From: Sulfurospirillum cavolei
GTDB taxonomy: Bacteria > Campylobacterota > Campylobacteria > Campylobacterales > Sulfurospirillaceae
Assembly (NCBI RefSeq): GCF_001548055.1
Contig: NZ_AP014724.1
Location: 1,240,001-1,304,000 of the forward strand
Length of the DNA stretch: 64,000 bases
Direction: 5' to 3'
This document shows, in pieces, positions 53,573 to 63,041 of the stretch (the stretch's first letter is position 1; the number at the start of each line of letters is the position of its first letter). The notes beneath the pieces are model-generated. The model ran no database searches. It saw only the letters and a list, made by a program, of their open reading frames with translations, and was not told the origin of the DNA. Made by a program: the position numbers and the translations under genes.

Positions 53573-55465
53573 TTATTTAGCACTAACCCTGTTTTTTTCA
53601 ACGAGCCATGGATTTTCAGACACGATCCATGATGGAGAAACTCCCGCTTCTTCGGCAATTTTAGGAAGGCTATCACCCTCTTTGACGCTATACGGTTTTG
53701 CGTTGACCGTTAGCTTGTCACCGGGGTAAAGAAGCACTTTTGCCGTTCTGAAATTCATCGTTGAAAAGCGATTTTCTTCTTTTTGGAGTGTTGCTTTTTG
53801 CGGCACTTCAACAGCTTGTGTTTCTTTCACTTCCGGCATAACGACAGGTGTTACATGTAACGTTTCCTCTTTCGTTTCGGCGACGGGTTTAGCTTCAACG
53901 ATAGGAGCTTGCGTCTCTTGAACTTCCGGCACGACGACAGGCGTTACATGTAGCTTTTCTTCCGGAACTTCCGCGACGGGTTTTACTTCCTCAACGGGGG
54001 CTTGTACCGCTTGAATCGGTTCCATGTTTGGCGTTTCAAGAGCTTTTTCATCTACACCCAAAGAGGCAAAGATTTTTCCGTAACCGTTTTGAACATTCGC
54101 ATACGCCGCCGAGTAACGCAACGTCGCCAAGATATTATTGAGTTTCTCTTTGATGAGAATCAAACGACTGTTAACATTAACGGAATTTTCAACTTCCGTG
54201 AGACGGTAAATATCATCGGCAACCGTGAGATACTCTTTGGCTAAGAGGTACTCTTTTTTTGCTTGGTTGAAGTTAACGATGGAGAGATGCACTTGAGAGA
54301 GTACCGCCATCGATAGAGCAAGTTTTTGCTCTTTTGCCACTTCGATTTGAGTTTTTGCCAACTTATTATACGAGCTTGCTTTAAAGACGTTCAAAAGATT
54401 CCATGAGACATTCGCACCGTAAGAGTACCAGTCGTTGTTGAGCAAATAATCGCTATTGTCGTAAGATAAGGAAGCACTAAGATTAACCCCCGGTAACATT
54501 TTAAGCTTAGCGGCGGTTAACTCTTTTTCCGAGATGCGCTCTTGGTATCTGCTCTCTGTCAACTCAGGACGATTTTCCAAAGCGATCTCTTCCATTTGAT
54601 CAAGACTGAGATGCATTTGAGGAATCTCATAGTTTTTTTCAACTTTATCGGCTAACTCAAACTCGGTTCCCGGTTTAAGCCCCATGAGTTCCGAAAGCTC
54701 GACTTTGGCTGAAATAAGACCGCTTTCTAAAGTATGAAGCGATCGTAAAATGTCGAGCAATTCGCGTTGATACGCTAAAGCTTCCATCGGCGTTTTGGAA
54801 ACGCGTTGGTCTTGAACCGCTTTAGAATCGTTAAGGGCTTGTTTCACTTCGACCATCATCGGTTGAATGCGTTTGAGCAGATCTTGTGCGGAGACGGCTT
54901 GATAGTAAGCTCTTCTGATCTCTTGGGTCAACGTATGCTCGATCTTTTTCTCTTTTTCTTTGGCGATTAAAAATTTATCGGCTTGTTGCTCCGCTCTAAC
55001 GTAAGACAAACCGAAATCAAGAATATTCCAACTAAAGGTAACGTCGGTGGTCGATCTCTCTTTTTCTTGGGAGATGGAGTACGTATTGTTCAACGGTTGG
55101 GGTTTTCCGTTGGTAAAAGAAGCACTTTGGCTCGCCGCATAGTTATTGCGTTCGGAATATCCCGCCGCCGCGGTCAAACTCGGCAACATGTCATAATAAA
55201 CTAAATCAAGTTGTTGTTCGGAGAGAGCCGATTCTAAAACTTTGACACGCTTTTGAAGATTGTGGTTGATACCGCGATAAATTGCCTCATCCAGCGTAAT
55301 GGGTTTTGTGACCGGCAAAGCCGCTTCGCTGAGCGTCGATAAATCCTTCTTAACTTGCGCTTTGACGTCTTCTTGAAGCATCGGTTGCGGTGCAACGGAA
55401 CAACCCGTAATGACAACCGAAGCGGCTATGGACAGAACAACGTTTTTAGACACTTGTTTTAGCAT
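53573..55465 (-). CDS. TolC-family outer-membrane lipoprotein with C-terminal LysM
   Basis: 630 residues. The lipobox VVITGC puts the lipidated Cys at residue 22. The OEP/TolC body (about 40-470) has two repeated helical halves (for example EIRRAYYQAVSAQDLLKRIQ). A Pro/Val/Glu-rich region (about 483-545) carries two 31-residue repeats. The C-terminus (about 590-630) is a LysM-like domain, YSVKEGDSLPKIAEEAGVS, expected to bind peptidoglycan. Start ATG 55465 has AAAGGTG upstream; the GTG at 55474 is part of that site. First gene of the adhesin operon. Channel for export; the LysM tail is unusual for TolC proteins. Confidence 0.85.
   Translation of the reverse strand: MLKQVSKNVVLSIAASVVITGCSVAPQPMLQEDVKAQVKKDLSTLSEAALPVTKPITLDEAIYRGINHNLQKRVKVLESALSEQQLDLVYYDMLPSLTAAAGYSERNNYAASQSASFTNGKPQPLNNTYSISQEKERSTTDVTFSWNILDFGLSYVRAEQQADKFLIAKEKEKKIEHTLTQEIRRAYYQAVSAQDLLKRIQPMMVEVKQALNDSKAVQDQRVSKTPMEALAYQRELLDILRSLHTLESGLISAKVELSELMGLKPGTEFELADKVEKNYEIPQMHLSLDQMEEIALENRPELTESRYQERISEKELTAAKLKMLPGVNLSASLSYDNSDYLLNNDWYSYGANVSWNLLNVFKASSYNKLAKTQIEVAKEQKLALSMAVLSQVHLSIVNFNQAKKEYLLAKEYLTVADDIYRLTEVENSVNVNSRLILIKEKLNNILATLRYSAAYANVQNGYGKIFASLGVDEKALETPNMEPIQAVQAPVEEVKPVAEVPEEKLHVTPVVVPEVQETQAPIVEAKPVAETKEETLHVTPVVMPEVKETQAVEVPQKATLQKEENRFSTMNFRTAKVLLYPGDKLTVNAKPYSVKEGDSLPKIAEEAGVSPSWIVSENPWLVEKNRVSAK
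53829..54014 (-). repeat. Tandem 93-bp repeat in the TolC-like gene
   Basis: Two consecutive imperfect copies (53829-53921 and 53922-54014) encode LHVTPVVMPEVKETQ and LHVTPVVVPEVQETQ, followed by VEAKPVAETKEE and VEEVKPVAEVPEE. Each copy is 31 residues. This linker between the channel and the LysM domain may vary in length between strains. Confidence 0.7.
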
Positions 55466-55735
55466 GATGAACACCTTTTGTAATTTTATTTTTAGTCTTT
55501 AATAGCGGAAGTCTCAAAATCGAAAGAGAAAGCCTGATATCGTGAAAGCGACGATTTAACATACGCCAATCCTCATATTCATACGTTTTACTCTAAGCTT
55601 CATTGTACTTTTTTCATATCGTAGCTTTATCGCACGTTAAAATTTTTTTTGCGATGTGTTTGCGATTTGATTATAATACAGTTACGAAAATCGATCATAC
55701 GCATCAAGATTTAAAAAAAGACCGGTAAAACACCG
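55466..55735. promoter_or_regulatory. Divergent promoter region: adhesin operon / two-component genes
   Basis: A 270-nt divergent region. TATAAT at 55672-55677 (plus), in TTGATTATAATAC, is a good -10 box for the response regulator. On the minus strand TACAAT (55602-55607) is a weaker candidate for the tolC-like operon, giving a leader of about 130 nt. I found no clear direct-repeat operator for the OmpR-type regulator. Confidence 0.45.
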
Positions 55736-56410
55736 ATGAAACGATTAGCGGATAAAAATTTACTACTTTTAGAAGACAACGTCGAATTTATCGATAACGC
55801 CGTCTCTTTATTTGAGATGTTCGTCGCGCGTGTTTATGTCGCACATACGATTAAAGAGGCTTATGAACTTTTTGAGAAAGAACGCATCGATATTATTATT
55901 TCGGATATTCACCTGAAAAATGAAAACGGGCTCGATTTTATCAAAGAGTTGCGAAAAAGTAACGACAGTGTTCCTGTTTTAATTCTGAGCGGTCATAAAG
56001 ACGAAGAATTCCTCTTCAAAGCGATGACCTTAAATCTCAGCGGCTATCTTTTAAAACCGATTAATTTTAAAATGTTGGTTGACGGACTTCAAGAATGCAT
56101 TAAAAAAATGGAAGCAAGTTCGCAGACGATCGTTACGCTTAAAGACGGTTTTTGTTACGATAAAGCACTGAAAAACGTTACGAAAAATAACGTTACGTTT
56201 GAGCTGAATAAAAAAGAGATTCTCTTTTTTGAAATGCTCTGCCAGCATAAAAATACGATTTTGACGCGCGACATGTTTTTAGCTTACGTTTATGAGTACG
56301 AACCGATGAGTGAAAGTGCGCTTAATAATTTTATTATGCGCATACGAAGACGTTTCGGAAAAACGTTTTTACATACGATTCCGGACGTCGGCTACAAGTT
56401 GATCGTATGA
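55736..56410 (+). CDS. OmpR-family response regulator
   Basis: 224 residues. The receiver domain (about 8-120) has the acidic pair in LLLEDN, phospho-acceptor Asp in IIISDIHLKNENG, and Lys in YLLKPI. The winged-helix DNA-binding domain (about 135-224) ends RRRFGKTFLHTIPDVGYKLIV. The sensor kinase gene overlaps it (stop TGA inside ATGATG). Divergent from the adhesin operon and convergent toward ttrA, so either could be its target. Confidence 0.92.
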   Translation: MKRLADKNLLLLEDNVEFIDNAVSLFEMFVARVYVAHTIKEAYELFEKERIDIIISDIHLKNENGLDFIKELRKSNDSVPVLILSGHKDEEFLFKAMTLNLSGYLLKPINFKMLVDGLQECIKKMEASSQTIVTLKDGFCYDKALKNVTKNNVTFELNKKEILFFEMLCQHKNTILTRDMFLAYVYEYEPMSESALNNFIMRIRRRFGKTFLHTIPDVGYKLIV

Positions 56411-57981
56411 TGAAATCGCTTTGGGCATTGTGCCTTTGGGGCTTTATAGCGACTGTTTTTGCCTCTTCCGTTGCGTTAAGCCCAGAGCAAGAAGCATACC
56501 TCAAAGAGAAAAAAGTCGTGACGATGTGCGTCGATCCCGATTGGGCTCCTTTTGAAACGATTAATGCCGACAAAGAGCACGAAGGCATTGCCGCCGATCT
56601 GATACGATTGATTGCTTCTAAACTCGATCTAACGTTACGATTGGTTCCGACGAAAACATGGGAAGAGACGGTTTTAAAATCCAAACGCCAAGAGTGCGAC
56701 CTCTTAAGTTTGGTCAATCAAACTCCAAAGCGCGAAGAATGGCTCGTATTTACCGAACCGATCATTAAAGATCCCAACGTACTGGTCGCTCGCAGTGATT
56801 ATCCGCCGATCGACGACATACGCTCCTTGCGTAATACCAGCATTGCCTTACTGAAAGAAACATTCGTTATCGAGCGTTTTCAAAACGATTTTCCTAACCT
56901 TAAAATTCTTCCCGTCGATACGGAAGAAGAAGCGTTTTGGATGGTGGAAAACAAAAAAGCGGATTTGACGCTTCGCTCGCTGATGGTTACGGCATATACG
57001 ATCAAAAAAGAGAGTATTTTCAACCTCAAAGTCGTCGCACAACCCAAAGATTACGTCAACATTTTGCGTATCGGCGTTCGCAAAGACGAACCGATTTTGC
57101 GGGATATTTTAAATCGAGGCATTCAAGCAATCACGCCAAGCGAAAAAGAACACATTGTTAATAAGCATATTTACATCAAAGTCGAATCCAACGAGCGTAA
57201 CCACCACTTATTGATTTACGGTATCTTAACGCTTTTATTGATTTCGTCTTTGATCTTAATTTGGAATTACCAACTGCGTAAACGTGTTGCGCAAGAGGTC
57301 AAAAAAAACCTTGAACACTCTCAAATGCTTTTTCAACAATCCAAACAAGCCGCCCTTGGTGCGCTTATTGCGACGATTTCGCATCAATGGCGGGAAAGCC
57401 TGACTAAAATCAGTTATGCGAATTTGACGTTTCGCGCCCATATCTTGCAACATAAAAAGATTCCGGACGAATTGCTGGATAAAAACACGCGGGAAATCGA
57501 GCAAACCTTGGATTTTATGTCCGAGACGATGCAGAACTTTTTAGAGTATTACAAACCTTCTACCAACGTTTACGAATTTGAGGTCGAAGACTCGATTCGA
57601 GCCGTGATTCGCATTTTGGATACCCGTATTAAAAACCTGAACGTCGCTATTGCATTTCATCAGACGTCCAATACCCATTTTATCGGTATTCGTAACGAGT
57701 GGATGCAAGTGTGGATGAACCTTTTATCCAATATGCTCAATATGGCACAAAAACGTGCTATCAAGTATCCTTATATCGAAATTACGATTAGCGAAAATGC
57801 GATTTCGTTTCACGATAATTGCGGCGGAATAGAACCTGAAATATTGGAAAAGTTAAATAAAGGAAGCTATAAAAACGGTTTAGGGATTAACATGTCAAGG
57901 GAAATCGTGGAAAAATACGGCAAAAGTCTTTTCATGCATAACCTTGACCAAGGGGCTCAATTTATGATCGTTTCGCCTTAA
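56407..57981 (+). CDS. Sensor histidine kinase with periplasmic solute-binding-type domain
   Basis: 524 residues. Signal sequence (about 1-19), then an SBP_bac_3-type domain (about 30-255) resembling amino-acid-binding proteins: VVTMCVDPDWAPFETIN and ECDLLSLVNQTPKREEWLVFT. One membrane helix (about 262-285) is followed by an H-box, ATISHQWRESLTKISYA, and an ATPase domain with N-box NLLSNMLNMAQKRA, G1 DNCGGIEPEIL and G2 GLGINMSREIVEKYG. The catalytic domain is compact. It may sense an amino acid or organic acid. Overlaps the regulator gene by four bases. Confidence 0.9.
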   Translation: MMKSLWALCLWGFIATVFASSVALSPEQEAYLKEKKVVTMCVDPDWAPFETINADKEHEGIAADLIRLIASKLDLTLRLVPTKTWEETVLKSKRQECDLLSLVNQTPKREEWLVFTEPIIKDPNVLVARSDYPPIDDIRSLRNTSIALLKETFVIERFQNDFPNLKILPVDTEEEAFWMVENKKADLTLRSLMVTAYTIKKESIFNLKVVAQPKDYVNILRIGVRKDEPILRDILNRGIQAITPSEKEHIVNKHIYIKVESNERNHHLLIYGILTLLLISSLILIWNYQLRKRVAQEVKKNLEHSQMLFQQSKQAALGALIATISHQWRESLTKISYANLTFRAHILQHKKIPDELLDKNTREIEQTLDFMSETMQNFLEYYKPSTNVYEFEVEDSIRAVIRILDTRIKNLNVAIAFHQTSNTHFIGIRNEWMQVWMNLLSNMLNMAQKRAIKYPYIEITISENAISFHDNCGGIEPEILEKLNKGSYKNGLGINMSREIVEKYGKSLFMHNLDQGAQFMIVSP

Positions 57982-57984
57982 GCG

Positions 57985-58012
57985 AGGCTATGAAAGCGTC
58001 GTTTCATAGCCT
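57985..58012. terminator. Bidirectional terminator between the kinase gene and ttrA
   Basis: AGGCTATGAAA (57985-57995) pairs perfectly with TTTCATAGCCT (58002-58012), an 11-bp stem with a 6-nt loop between convergent genes. The A/T ends of the stem are modest and the flanks lack long T-runs, so it may be a weak terminator or an end-stabilising hairpin. Confidence 0.6.
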
Positions 58013-58021
58013 GCGGTTTGG

Positions 58022-61000
58022 TTAGATTTTTTCGATGCGAACCGGAACGGCTTGGCGTGCGTTGGAACCGACGGCAAAATCGCTTAAGGTCGGCATATTC
58101 AAGCGCGTTATATCGCGTAAGCCTAATTTATTGATATTGACGCCGCTTCTTCTGGCGATGCGTCCTTGTTTAAGCACGCTATCGATCTTAACGTCGATCG
58201 CCCCTTCTCCCTCGCGTCCGCTACCGTGTTCGATGCCGATAGAAAGCGGATGAATTCCTTCTTTGACGCGGCAAATGCCTTCAATCGTTCCGTCAAGCGA
58301 GCGGACGCGTACCGCTTCGCCGTGCGTGATGCCCAATTGTTGCGCCGTTTTTGCGTTCAAATCGATGTAAGACGTGTAACGCGTATCACGCAACGCTTCC
58401 AAAGCCGAAGTTGCCGAAGAGAGCACGTTGGACTTGTAGCTAAAGGCTAGAAACGGGTATTCGGGCGTATTGAATTTTAATTTTTCACCGTTAGCAAGAC
58501 GCGGTGCATAATAACGCGGTACGCCGCTGTAAAGCTCTCCCGTTAACGCATGATGCGACGTTCCGACGGTCTGGTTATAAACGGCAATCGCCTTGGTATA
58601 AGATTTGGTCATTTTATTGCCTTCGTATGCGCTACCTTTATCGGCAAAACGCCCTCCCCGACTCATGACGTAAGCAACCCTTTTCCAATTTTCGCCGCAA
58701 ATACGTTTGAGCGACACGACATACTCTTCCAGTCCTGCCAAAGCAATCTCTTCGTCGCTAATTTCAGGTACGGGTGCGGCTCCGTCCATCGCGATGTTTT
58801 CAAAGGCTCTTAAATAAAAATCTTCGGGACGCTCAAGCGCAAATTTTGCATTGGCTCCGTTGATAGCATTAGCACCGAATCCCGCTAAATTAAGCGATTT
58901 TCCCAATTCGATAAGAAAACTGTCCATCGAAATCGGTTCGCCGTTTTGCAGCTTTGCATTGGGTGAAGCGACGATCGGATAACGTACATGTGAAGTTTTC
59001 GTAAGGTGTGCCGCCCACGGCGAAACGACGCCCCATGTTTCGTAAAGAACCGAATCGGGCACGATATAATCGGCGTAACGGCTGGTTTCATTGATAAACG
59101 GATCGATCGCAATAAAAAGCGGCACGGCTTTTTTGGGGTCTTTTAAAAGCGGGATCAAATGTTCCGCACCGCTTTGTCCGTACATAAAGTTCGAGCACCA
59201 TGAGATTAACGCTCCCATTTTATACGGATAGGCACTAGCACTGCTATGAATCACTTCCGATTCGATCGCGTTGGTAAAAGGAAACCATGCATCTTTTGCC
59301 GGATAGGGATTTTCGCCTCGGGCAACTTTTTGTTTGTATTCGCTGCTGGTTTCATACGCTTTTCGAGCGCGATCCAAACGCGTACCGAAAGGCTTTTGTT
59401 TACCGGCATAGGCCAAAAGGTTGTAAACGGAACCGTTAAAATCTTTAAATTTACCGCCTCCCGTACTCATACCGCCTTTGTAATTTAAATTGCCCACCAA
59501 CGCCCCTAACATCATCACGGCATACGTCGTGTAAAATCCGGTCGAATGCATCGTTCCGCCGTGACAATCGACGCCGACGCTACGACCGTAAGAGGTAAAT
59601 TCACGTGCCAAATGGACGATCGTTTGCTCATCGATACCGCTTTCTTGGGCGTAAAACGAGAGCGGATGCTCCAATGCCGCCTCTTTAAGAAGTAAAAAGG
59701 CACTTTTAACGCGGTATGTTTTCCCCTCAAGGCTCACGTCTCCCTCAAATGCGATATCGGCTTCTAGAACTTCCTCGGCGGATTTGAGTTTGGCATCTTT
59801 GGCATCGACGACATGGACGATTCCTTTGGAATCGACGAGAATTTTACCTTGGTTTTCGCCTTCTTGAACGACCAAATGCGACGCATTGGTAAAGCTGTAA
59901 TCGTGTAAAGCTTTTTGCGACGTTTCGCTTGGAATCGCCAAGTACGCTTTCAAATAACGCTCTTCTTCGATAATGACGCGCATCATACCCATGACAAACG
60001 CCAAGTCTCCGGAAGGTTTGATCGGTAGCCAACGCGAGCGGTCGCTTGAGGCAATCGAGTCGCTGTTGGTCAAAATCGGCGTGACGACGACATAGCGAAG
60101 ATTTCCTTCGCTTCGACCTTTTGCCAAGAGTTTGGCTTGACGCTTAAACGGATTGCCCGCTTGTGCCGGAGCCGTAGCGATGTTCAGCATAAATTGACAA
60201 TGTTCGTAATCGGGCTTCATATGCGGATATGCGTTAAAATCGTCTAAATACGCCGCTTCGCCCGCTCGCATGGAAAGACCGCAGATCGAGGTGTGCCCCA
60301 TAAAATTGACCGTACCGAAACTTTGCACGAAGCGATGCACGATAAAGTTTTGACGTCCCTCGTCCGCCGTGCCTAAAACGCACAATTTATTGGCTATCGG
60401 ACCGTAATCGGGGTTGTTTTCGTCGATCAAGGTTTTCGTATCGGCAAAGGCTTTGAGCCCGTCAACATAGCCTTCTTGGAAAAGATTACCGCCTTGCGTA
60501 ATTTCACGAATCAACTGCTCGATCGAAATCGTTTGCCACTGATTGTCGCCGCGTTTACCGACGCGTTTTAGCGGTGCTGTGACGCGAAAAGGATCATTGA
60601 GTTTTTCATAAACCAGATTGCCTCTTGCACACGCGGTCGAGCGCATTTCCAAGCCTTTTTCTTTCCACGCGGAGGTTGCTTGAAAGCTTTCGCTTAAAGG
60701 AGTTTTGTATGCCAACCACGGATCGGAAGAGAGAAGACTGTACGGATTGCCGAAAACACGCTCGACGTGACCCGTTTTACGGTTGATTTTGACGCGAACC
60801 GAACAGTGGGTCGTACATCCGTTACAAATGCTCGGTTTTATGCTAAAATCGTTAGAGGGCGTAAAAGAACCTTTGACATGTAAGCCTTCGGTTTGAGGTG
60901 CGTTTCCGTAAATAGGATCGTTTGCTTTTTCGCCGCGTCTGGAAAGCGTAGCGACATGTTTGAGCGTATCGCTATAACCTCCAAGTGCCGCGCTTCCGGT

Positions 61001-61045
61001 GACGATGCTGGTTCCGATTAAAAATTTTCTGCGTGAACTTTCCAT
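58022..61045 (-). CDS. ttrA: Tetrathionate reductase-like molybdopterin subunit A
   Basis: 1007-residue catalytic subunit of the DMSO-reductase family. Tat signal SSRRKFLIGTSIVTGSAALGG; [4Fe-4S] Cys 74, 77, 81 (CNGCTTHC) and 139 (STACARGN). The candidate Mo ligand is C494 in VGVDCHGGTMH. From memory the length and blocks such as PLKRVGKRGDNQWQTISIEQ and MSRGGRFADKGSAYEGN resemble Salmonella TtrA throughout, and the order A-C-B with TtrB and NrfD-type TtrC fits. Related thiosulfate, polysulfide, arsenate or selenate enzymes cannot be excluded. Shine-Dalgarno AAGGAG before the ATG. Periplasmic, terminal reductase of an anaerobic chain. Confidence 0.82.
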   Translation of the reverse strand: MESSRRKFLIGTSIVTGSAALGGYSDTLKHVATLSRRGEKANDPIYGNAPQTEGLHVKGSFTPSNDFSIKPSICNGCTTHCSVRVKINRKTGHVERVFGNPYSLLSSDPWLAYKTPLSESFQATSAWKEKGLEMRSTACARGNLVYEKLNDPFRVTAPLKRVGKRGDNQWQTISIEQLIREITQGGNLFQEGYVDGLKAFADTKTLIDENNPDYGPIANKLCVLGTADEGRQNFIVHRFVQSFGTVNFMGHTSICGLSMRAGEAAYLDDFNAYPHMKPDYEHCQFMLNIATAPAQAGNPFKRQAKLLAKGRSEGNLRYVVVTPILTNSDSIASSDRSRWLPIKPSGDLAFVMGMMRVIIEEERYLKAYLAIPSETSQKALHDYSFTNASHLVVQEGENQGKILVDSKGIVHVVDAKDAKLKSAEEVLEADIAFEGDVSLEGKTYRVKSAFLLLKEAALEHPLSFYAQESGIDEQTIVHLAREFTSYGRSVGVDCHGGTMHSTGFYTTYAVMMLGALVGNLNYKGGMSTGGGKFKDFNGSVYNLLAYAGKQKPFGTRLDRARKAYETSSEYKQKVARGENPYPAKDAWFPFTNAIESEVIHSSASAYPYKMGALISWCSNFMYGQSGAEHLIPLLKDPKKAVPLFIAIDPFINETSRYADYIVPDSVLYETWGVVSPWAAHLTKTSHVRYPIVASPNAKLQNGEPISMDSFLIELGKSLNLAGFGANAINGANAKFALERPEDFYLRAFENIAMDGAAPVPEISDEEIALAGLEEYVVSLKRICGENWKRVAYVMSRGGRFADKGSAYEGNKMTKSYTKAIAVYNQTVGTSHHALTGELYSGVPRYYAPRLANGEKLKFNTPEYPFLAFSYKSNVLSSATSALEALRDTRYTSYIDLNAKTAQQLGITHGEAVRVRSLDGTIEGICRVKEGIHPLSIGIEHGSGREGEGAIDVKIDSVLKQGRIARRSGVNINKLGLRDITRLNMPTLSDFAVGSNARQAVPVRIEKI

Positions 61046-61047
61046 AA

Positions 61048-62172
61048 TTATTGCTCCTTCGTATAATAATTCGCCATCTCTTTATCCCAAGGAAAAAGTG
61101 CCATAATCGCGGCAATTAAAGCGATGAGCAAACTCCAGTTGGACACCACGGAAAGAATGCTATCGAATCCAAAGACATGAGGATGGTATTCCAATAAGAA
61201 AGGCGTCGTTTTTCCGATGCTCTGACCGCCGATAACGGTGTTCCATCTAAAAATCCATACGCCGATTGCCGAGAGAACGCCCGCAAAAAGAACCCATTTG
61301 AGCGAGCGGGAGAAAAAGCGAATAAAACCGATTGCCATCGGTACAAAAAGACAAATAACGTAATCGACGATCAGGACTTCCCAAAAGTTTTCGCCGAAAA
61401 AGAGTTTGAGGGCATATTTTTCTTCGTTATTGAACGTAATCGCAAAGGTGAGCCAAAAGAAACGAATCACCAAATCGATGACGATAAACCATGCAAGCAA
61501 TCGTGCCAAACGTTGCATCATCGCATAATCGATACGTTTAAAATCGGTAAAAAATTTCTGAAAAATCGGTAGCAAAATAATGAGCAAGCCCGTACCCGAA
61601 ACCATTGCGGAAGCTAAAAACAAAATAGGCATAATCGGCGTATGAAATAAAGGAATCGCGTGAACCGCACCTAAAATATAACCGGTGTATCCGTGTACGC
61701 TTAGTGCCAAAGGAATACCGATCGCTCCAAGTAAAACGCCTAAACGATGGTCTTTTTCTTCTTGTTCTTTCGTGTAGGCGACCCCTTTTTTCATCGTAAA
61801 ATAAGGTCTATACAAGACGATTGCTTCGGCTAAAATTAAAAGCGGATACGCCATTAGTAACAAAACGCCCCATTTCATCGGAGAGGTCGGGAAGTTTTCC
61901 CATCCGTAAAAAAAGAAGTTGATAATGCGTCCGGGTTGGCGTAAATCGTCGATGAGATTCATCGGTGCGGCAACGAGTAAAACAAAGGCCAAAAGCAGCG
62001 AAAAACCGGCAATAGGCTTATACTCTTTCATACCGAAAACATGCGCAAAACTTGAAATGATAAACGCCGCGGCGGAACTTCCGGTAAACCAAAAATAGTT
62101 CGGAATGTCGATACCCCAAGGTCGATCGGGCGTAATCGAGCTAATCGTATGCAATAGTGATCCAAAATCCAT
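61048..62172 (-). CDS. ttrC: NrfD-type membrane subunit of the Ttr-like reductase
   Basis: 374-residue quinol-oxidising membrane anchor of the NrfD/PsrC family. About nine to ten membrane helices, opening IPNYFWFTGSSAAAFIISSF, with conserved SVHGYTGYILGAVHAIPLFH and MPILFLASAMVSGTGLLI. It would pass electrons from menaquinol to the ferredoxin-like subunit. Start ATG 62172 has GGAG upstream and follows the ttrB stop by one base; the frame to 62211 lies within ttrB. Confidence 0.85.
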   Translation of the reverse strand: MDFGSLLHTISSITPDRPWGIDIPNYFWFTGSSAAAFIISSFAHVFGMKEYKPIAGFSLLLAFVLLVAAPMNLIDDLRQPGRIINFFFYGWENFPTSPMKWGVLLLMAYPLLILAEAIVLYRPYFTMKKGVAYTKEQEEKDHRLGVLLGAIGIPLALSVHGYTGYILGAVHAIPLFHTPIMPILFLASAMVSGTGLLIILLPIFQKFFTDFKRIDYAMMQRLARLLAWFIVIDLVIRFFWLTFAITFNNEEKYALKLFFGENFWEVLIVDYVICLFVPMAIGFIRFFSRSLKWVLFAGVLSAIGVWIFRWNTVIGGQSIGKTTPFLLEYHPHVFGFDSILSVVSNWSLLIALIAAIMALFPWDKEMANYYTKEQ

Positions 62173-62173
62173 G

Positions 62174-62962
62174 TTATTCTCCTTTACTTGACCATTCTTT
62201 GTGCAAAGCACCCTCGCGTTTGCGTACCGCGTCGTCCAAAATTCCGTTTGAATACGGTAATGACTGGATTTCTCCGCTCAACGCAATGTAAAATACGCGC
62301 GGTTTCGTTCCGGAAGCTGGTTTTAAAACGGTGGCCGGAAACGTTGCAAGCAAGCGTGAGACGTGCGAAGAAGGATCGTTCAGATCACCGAAAACCCGTG
62401 CTCCGCCGACACAACTTTCCACGCATGCCGGAAGCAATCCGTGATCGACGCGATGCGCGCAAAGCGTGCATTTGTCGGCAACGTTGGAGATCGGATTGAA
62501 ATAACGTTTATCGTAAGGACAGGCATTGATGCAGTATCCGCATCCCCAACAAATCTCGTTATCCACGACGACGATACCGTCTTTGCGGGCAAACGTCGCT
62601 CCGGTCGGGCAGACGCTTACGCACGAAGGCTCGGCACAATGGTTGCAAAGTTGCGGTAAAAACGCTTTCCTGACGCTTGGGTAACTTCCGAGTTCGTATT
62701 CGGGAACGTAGGTTCTAAATTTCTCTTTGGGGACTTTATTTTCACTTTTACACGCACTCGTGCAGGCTTGGCATCCGACGCATTTGCGAAGATCGATAAC
62801 CATACCGAAGCGTTTACCCTCTTGCCCGACGTAACGGGCGTCTTTGGCGTCGCGACCGGGATTGGTAAGGCTTAATGCGTGTGCATGCGTTGATGCTAGC
62901 GTACTAACGCCGATCAAGCCCGTCGCTTTTTTGACGAACTCCCTTCTGCTCTTACTTGGCAT
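62174..62962 (-). CDS. ttrB: Four-cluster ferredoxin subunit of the Ttr-like reductase
   Basis: 262-residue periplasmic iron-sulfur protein. Tat signal SRREFVKKATGLIGVSTLAS. Four ferredoxin-like Cys clusters: CVGCQACTSACKSEN, CNHCAEPSCVSVCPTGA, CWGCGYCINACPYDKRY, and CTLCAHRVDHG...PACVESC. It transfers electrons from TtrC to TtrA. The start at 62962 is chosen because AAGGAG precedes that ATG; the upstream frame start at 62980 lacks a site. Likely first gene of ttrB-ttrC-ttrA. Confidence 0.88.
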   Translation of the reverse strand: MPSKSRREFVKKATGLIGVSTLASTHAHALSLTNPGRDAKDARYVGQEGKRFGMVIDLRKCVGCQACTSACKSENKVPKEKFRTYVPEYELGSYPSVRKAFLPQLCNHCAEPSCVSVCPTGATFARKDGIVVVDNEICWGCGYCINACPYDKRYFNPISNVADKCTLCAHRVDHGLLPACVESCVGGARVFGDLNDPSSHVSRLLATFPATVLKPASGTKPRVFYIALSGEIQSLPYSNGILDDAVRKREGALHKEWSSKGE

Positions 62963-63041
62963 AAAAACTCCTTTTGACAATTTCCAAAAGGTATAATAAC
63001 GAGCAGTCGAGAGAAACTAGGGAGAAACGAAAAGCGAGGGA

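Noticed and set aside
58022-62962. Polysulfide or arsenate reductase for the molybdoenzyme operon
   Set aside because: Length and many sequence blocks match TtrA better, and the A-C-B set with a four-cluster ferredoxin fits Ttr; substrate remains unproved.
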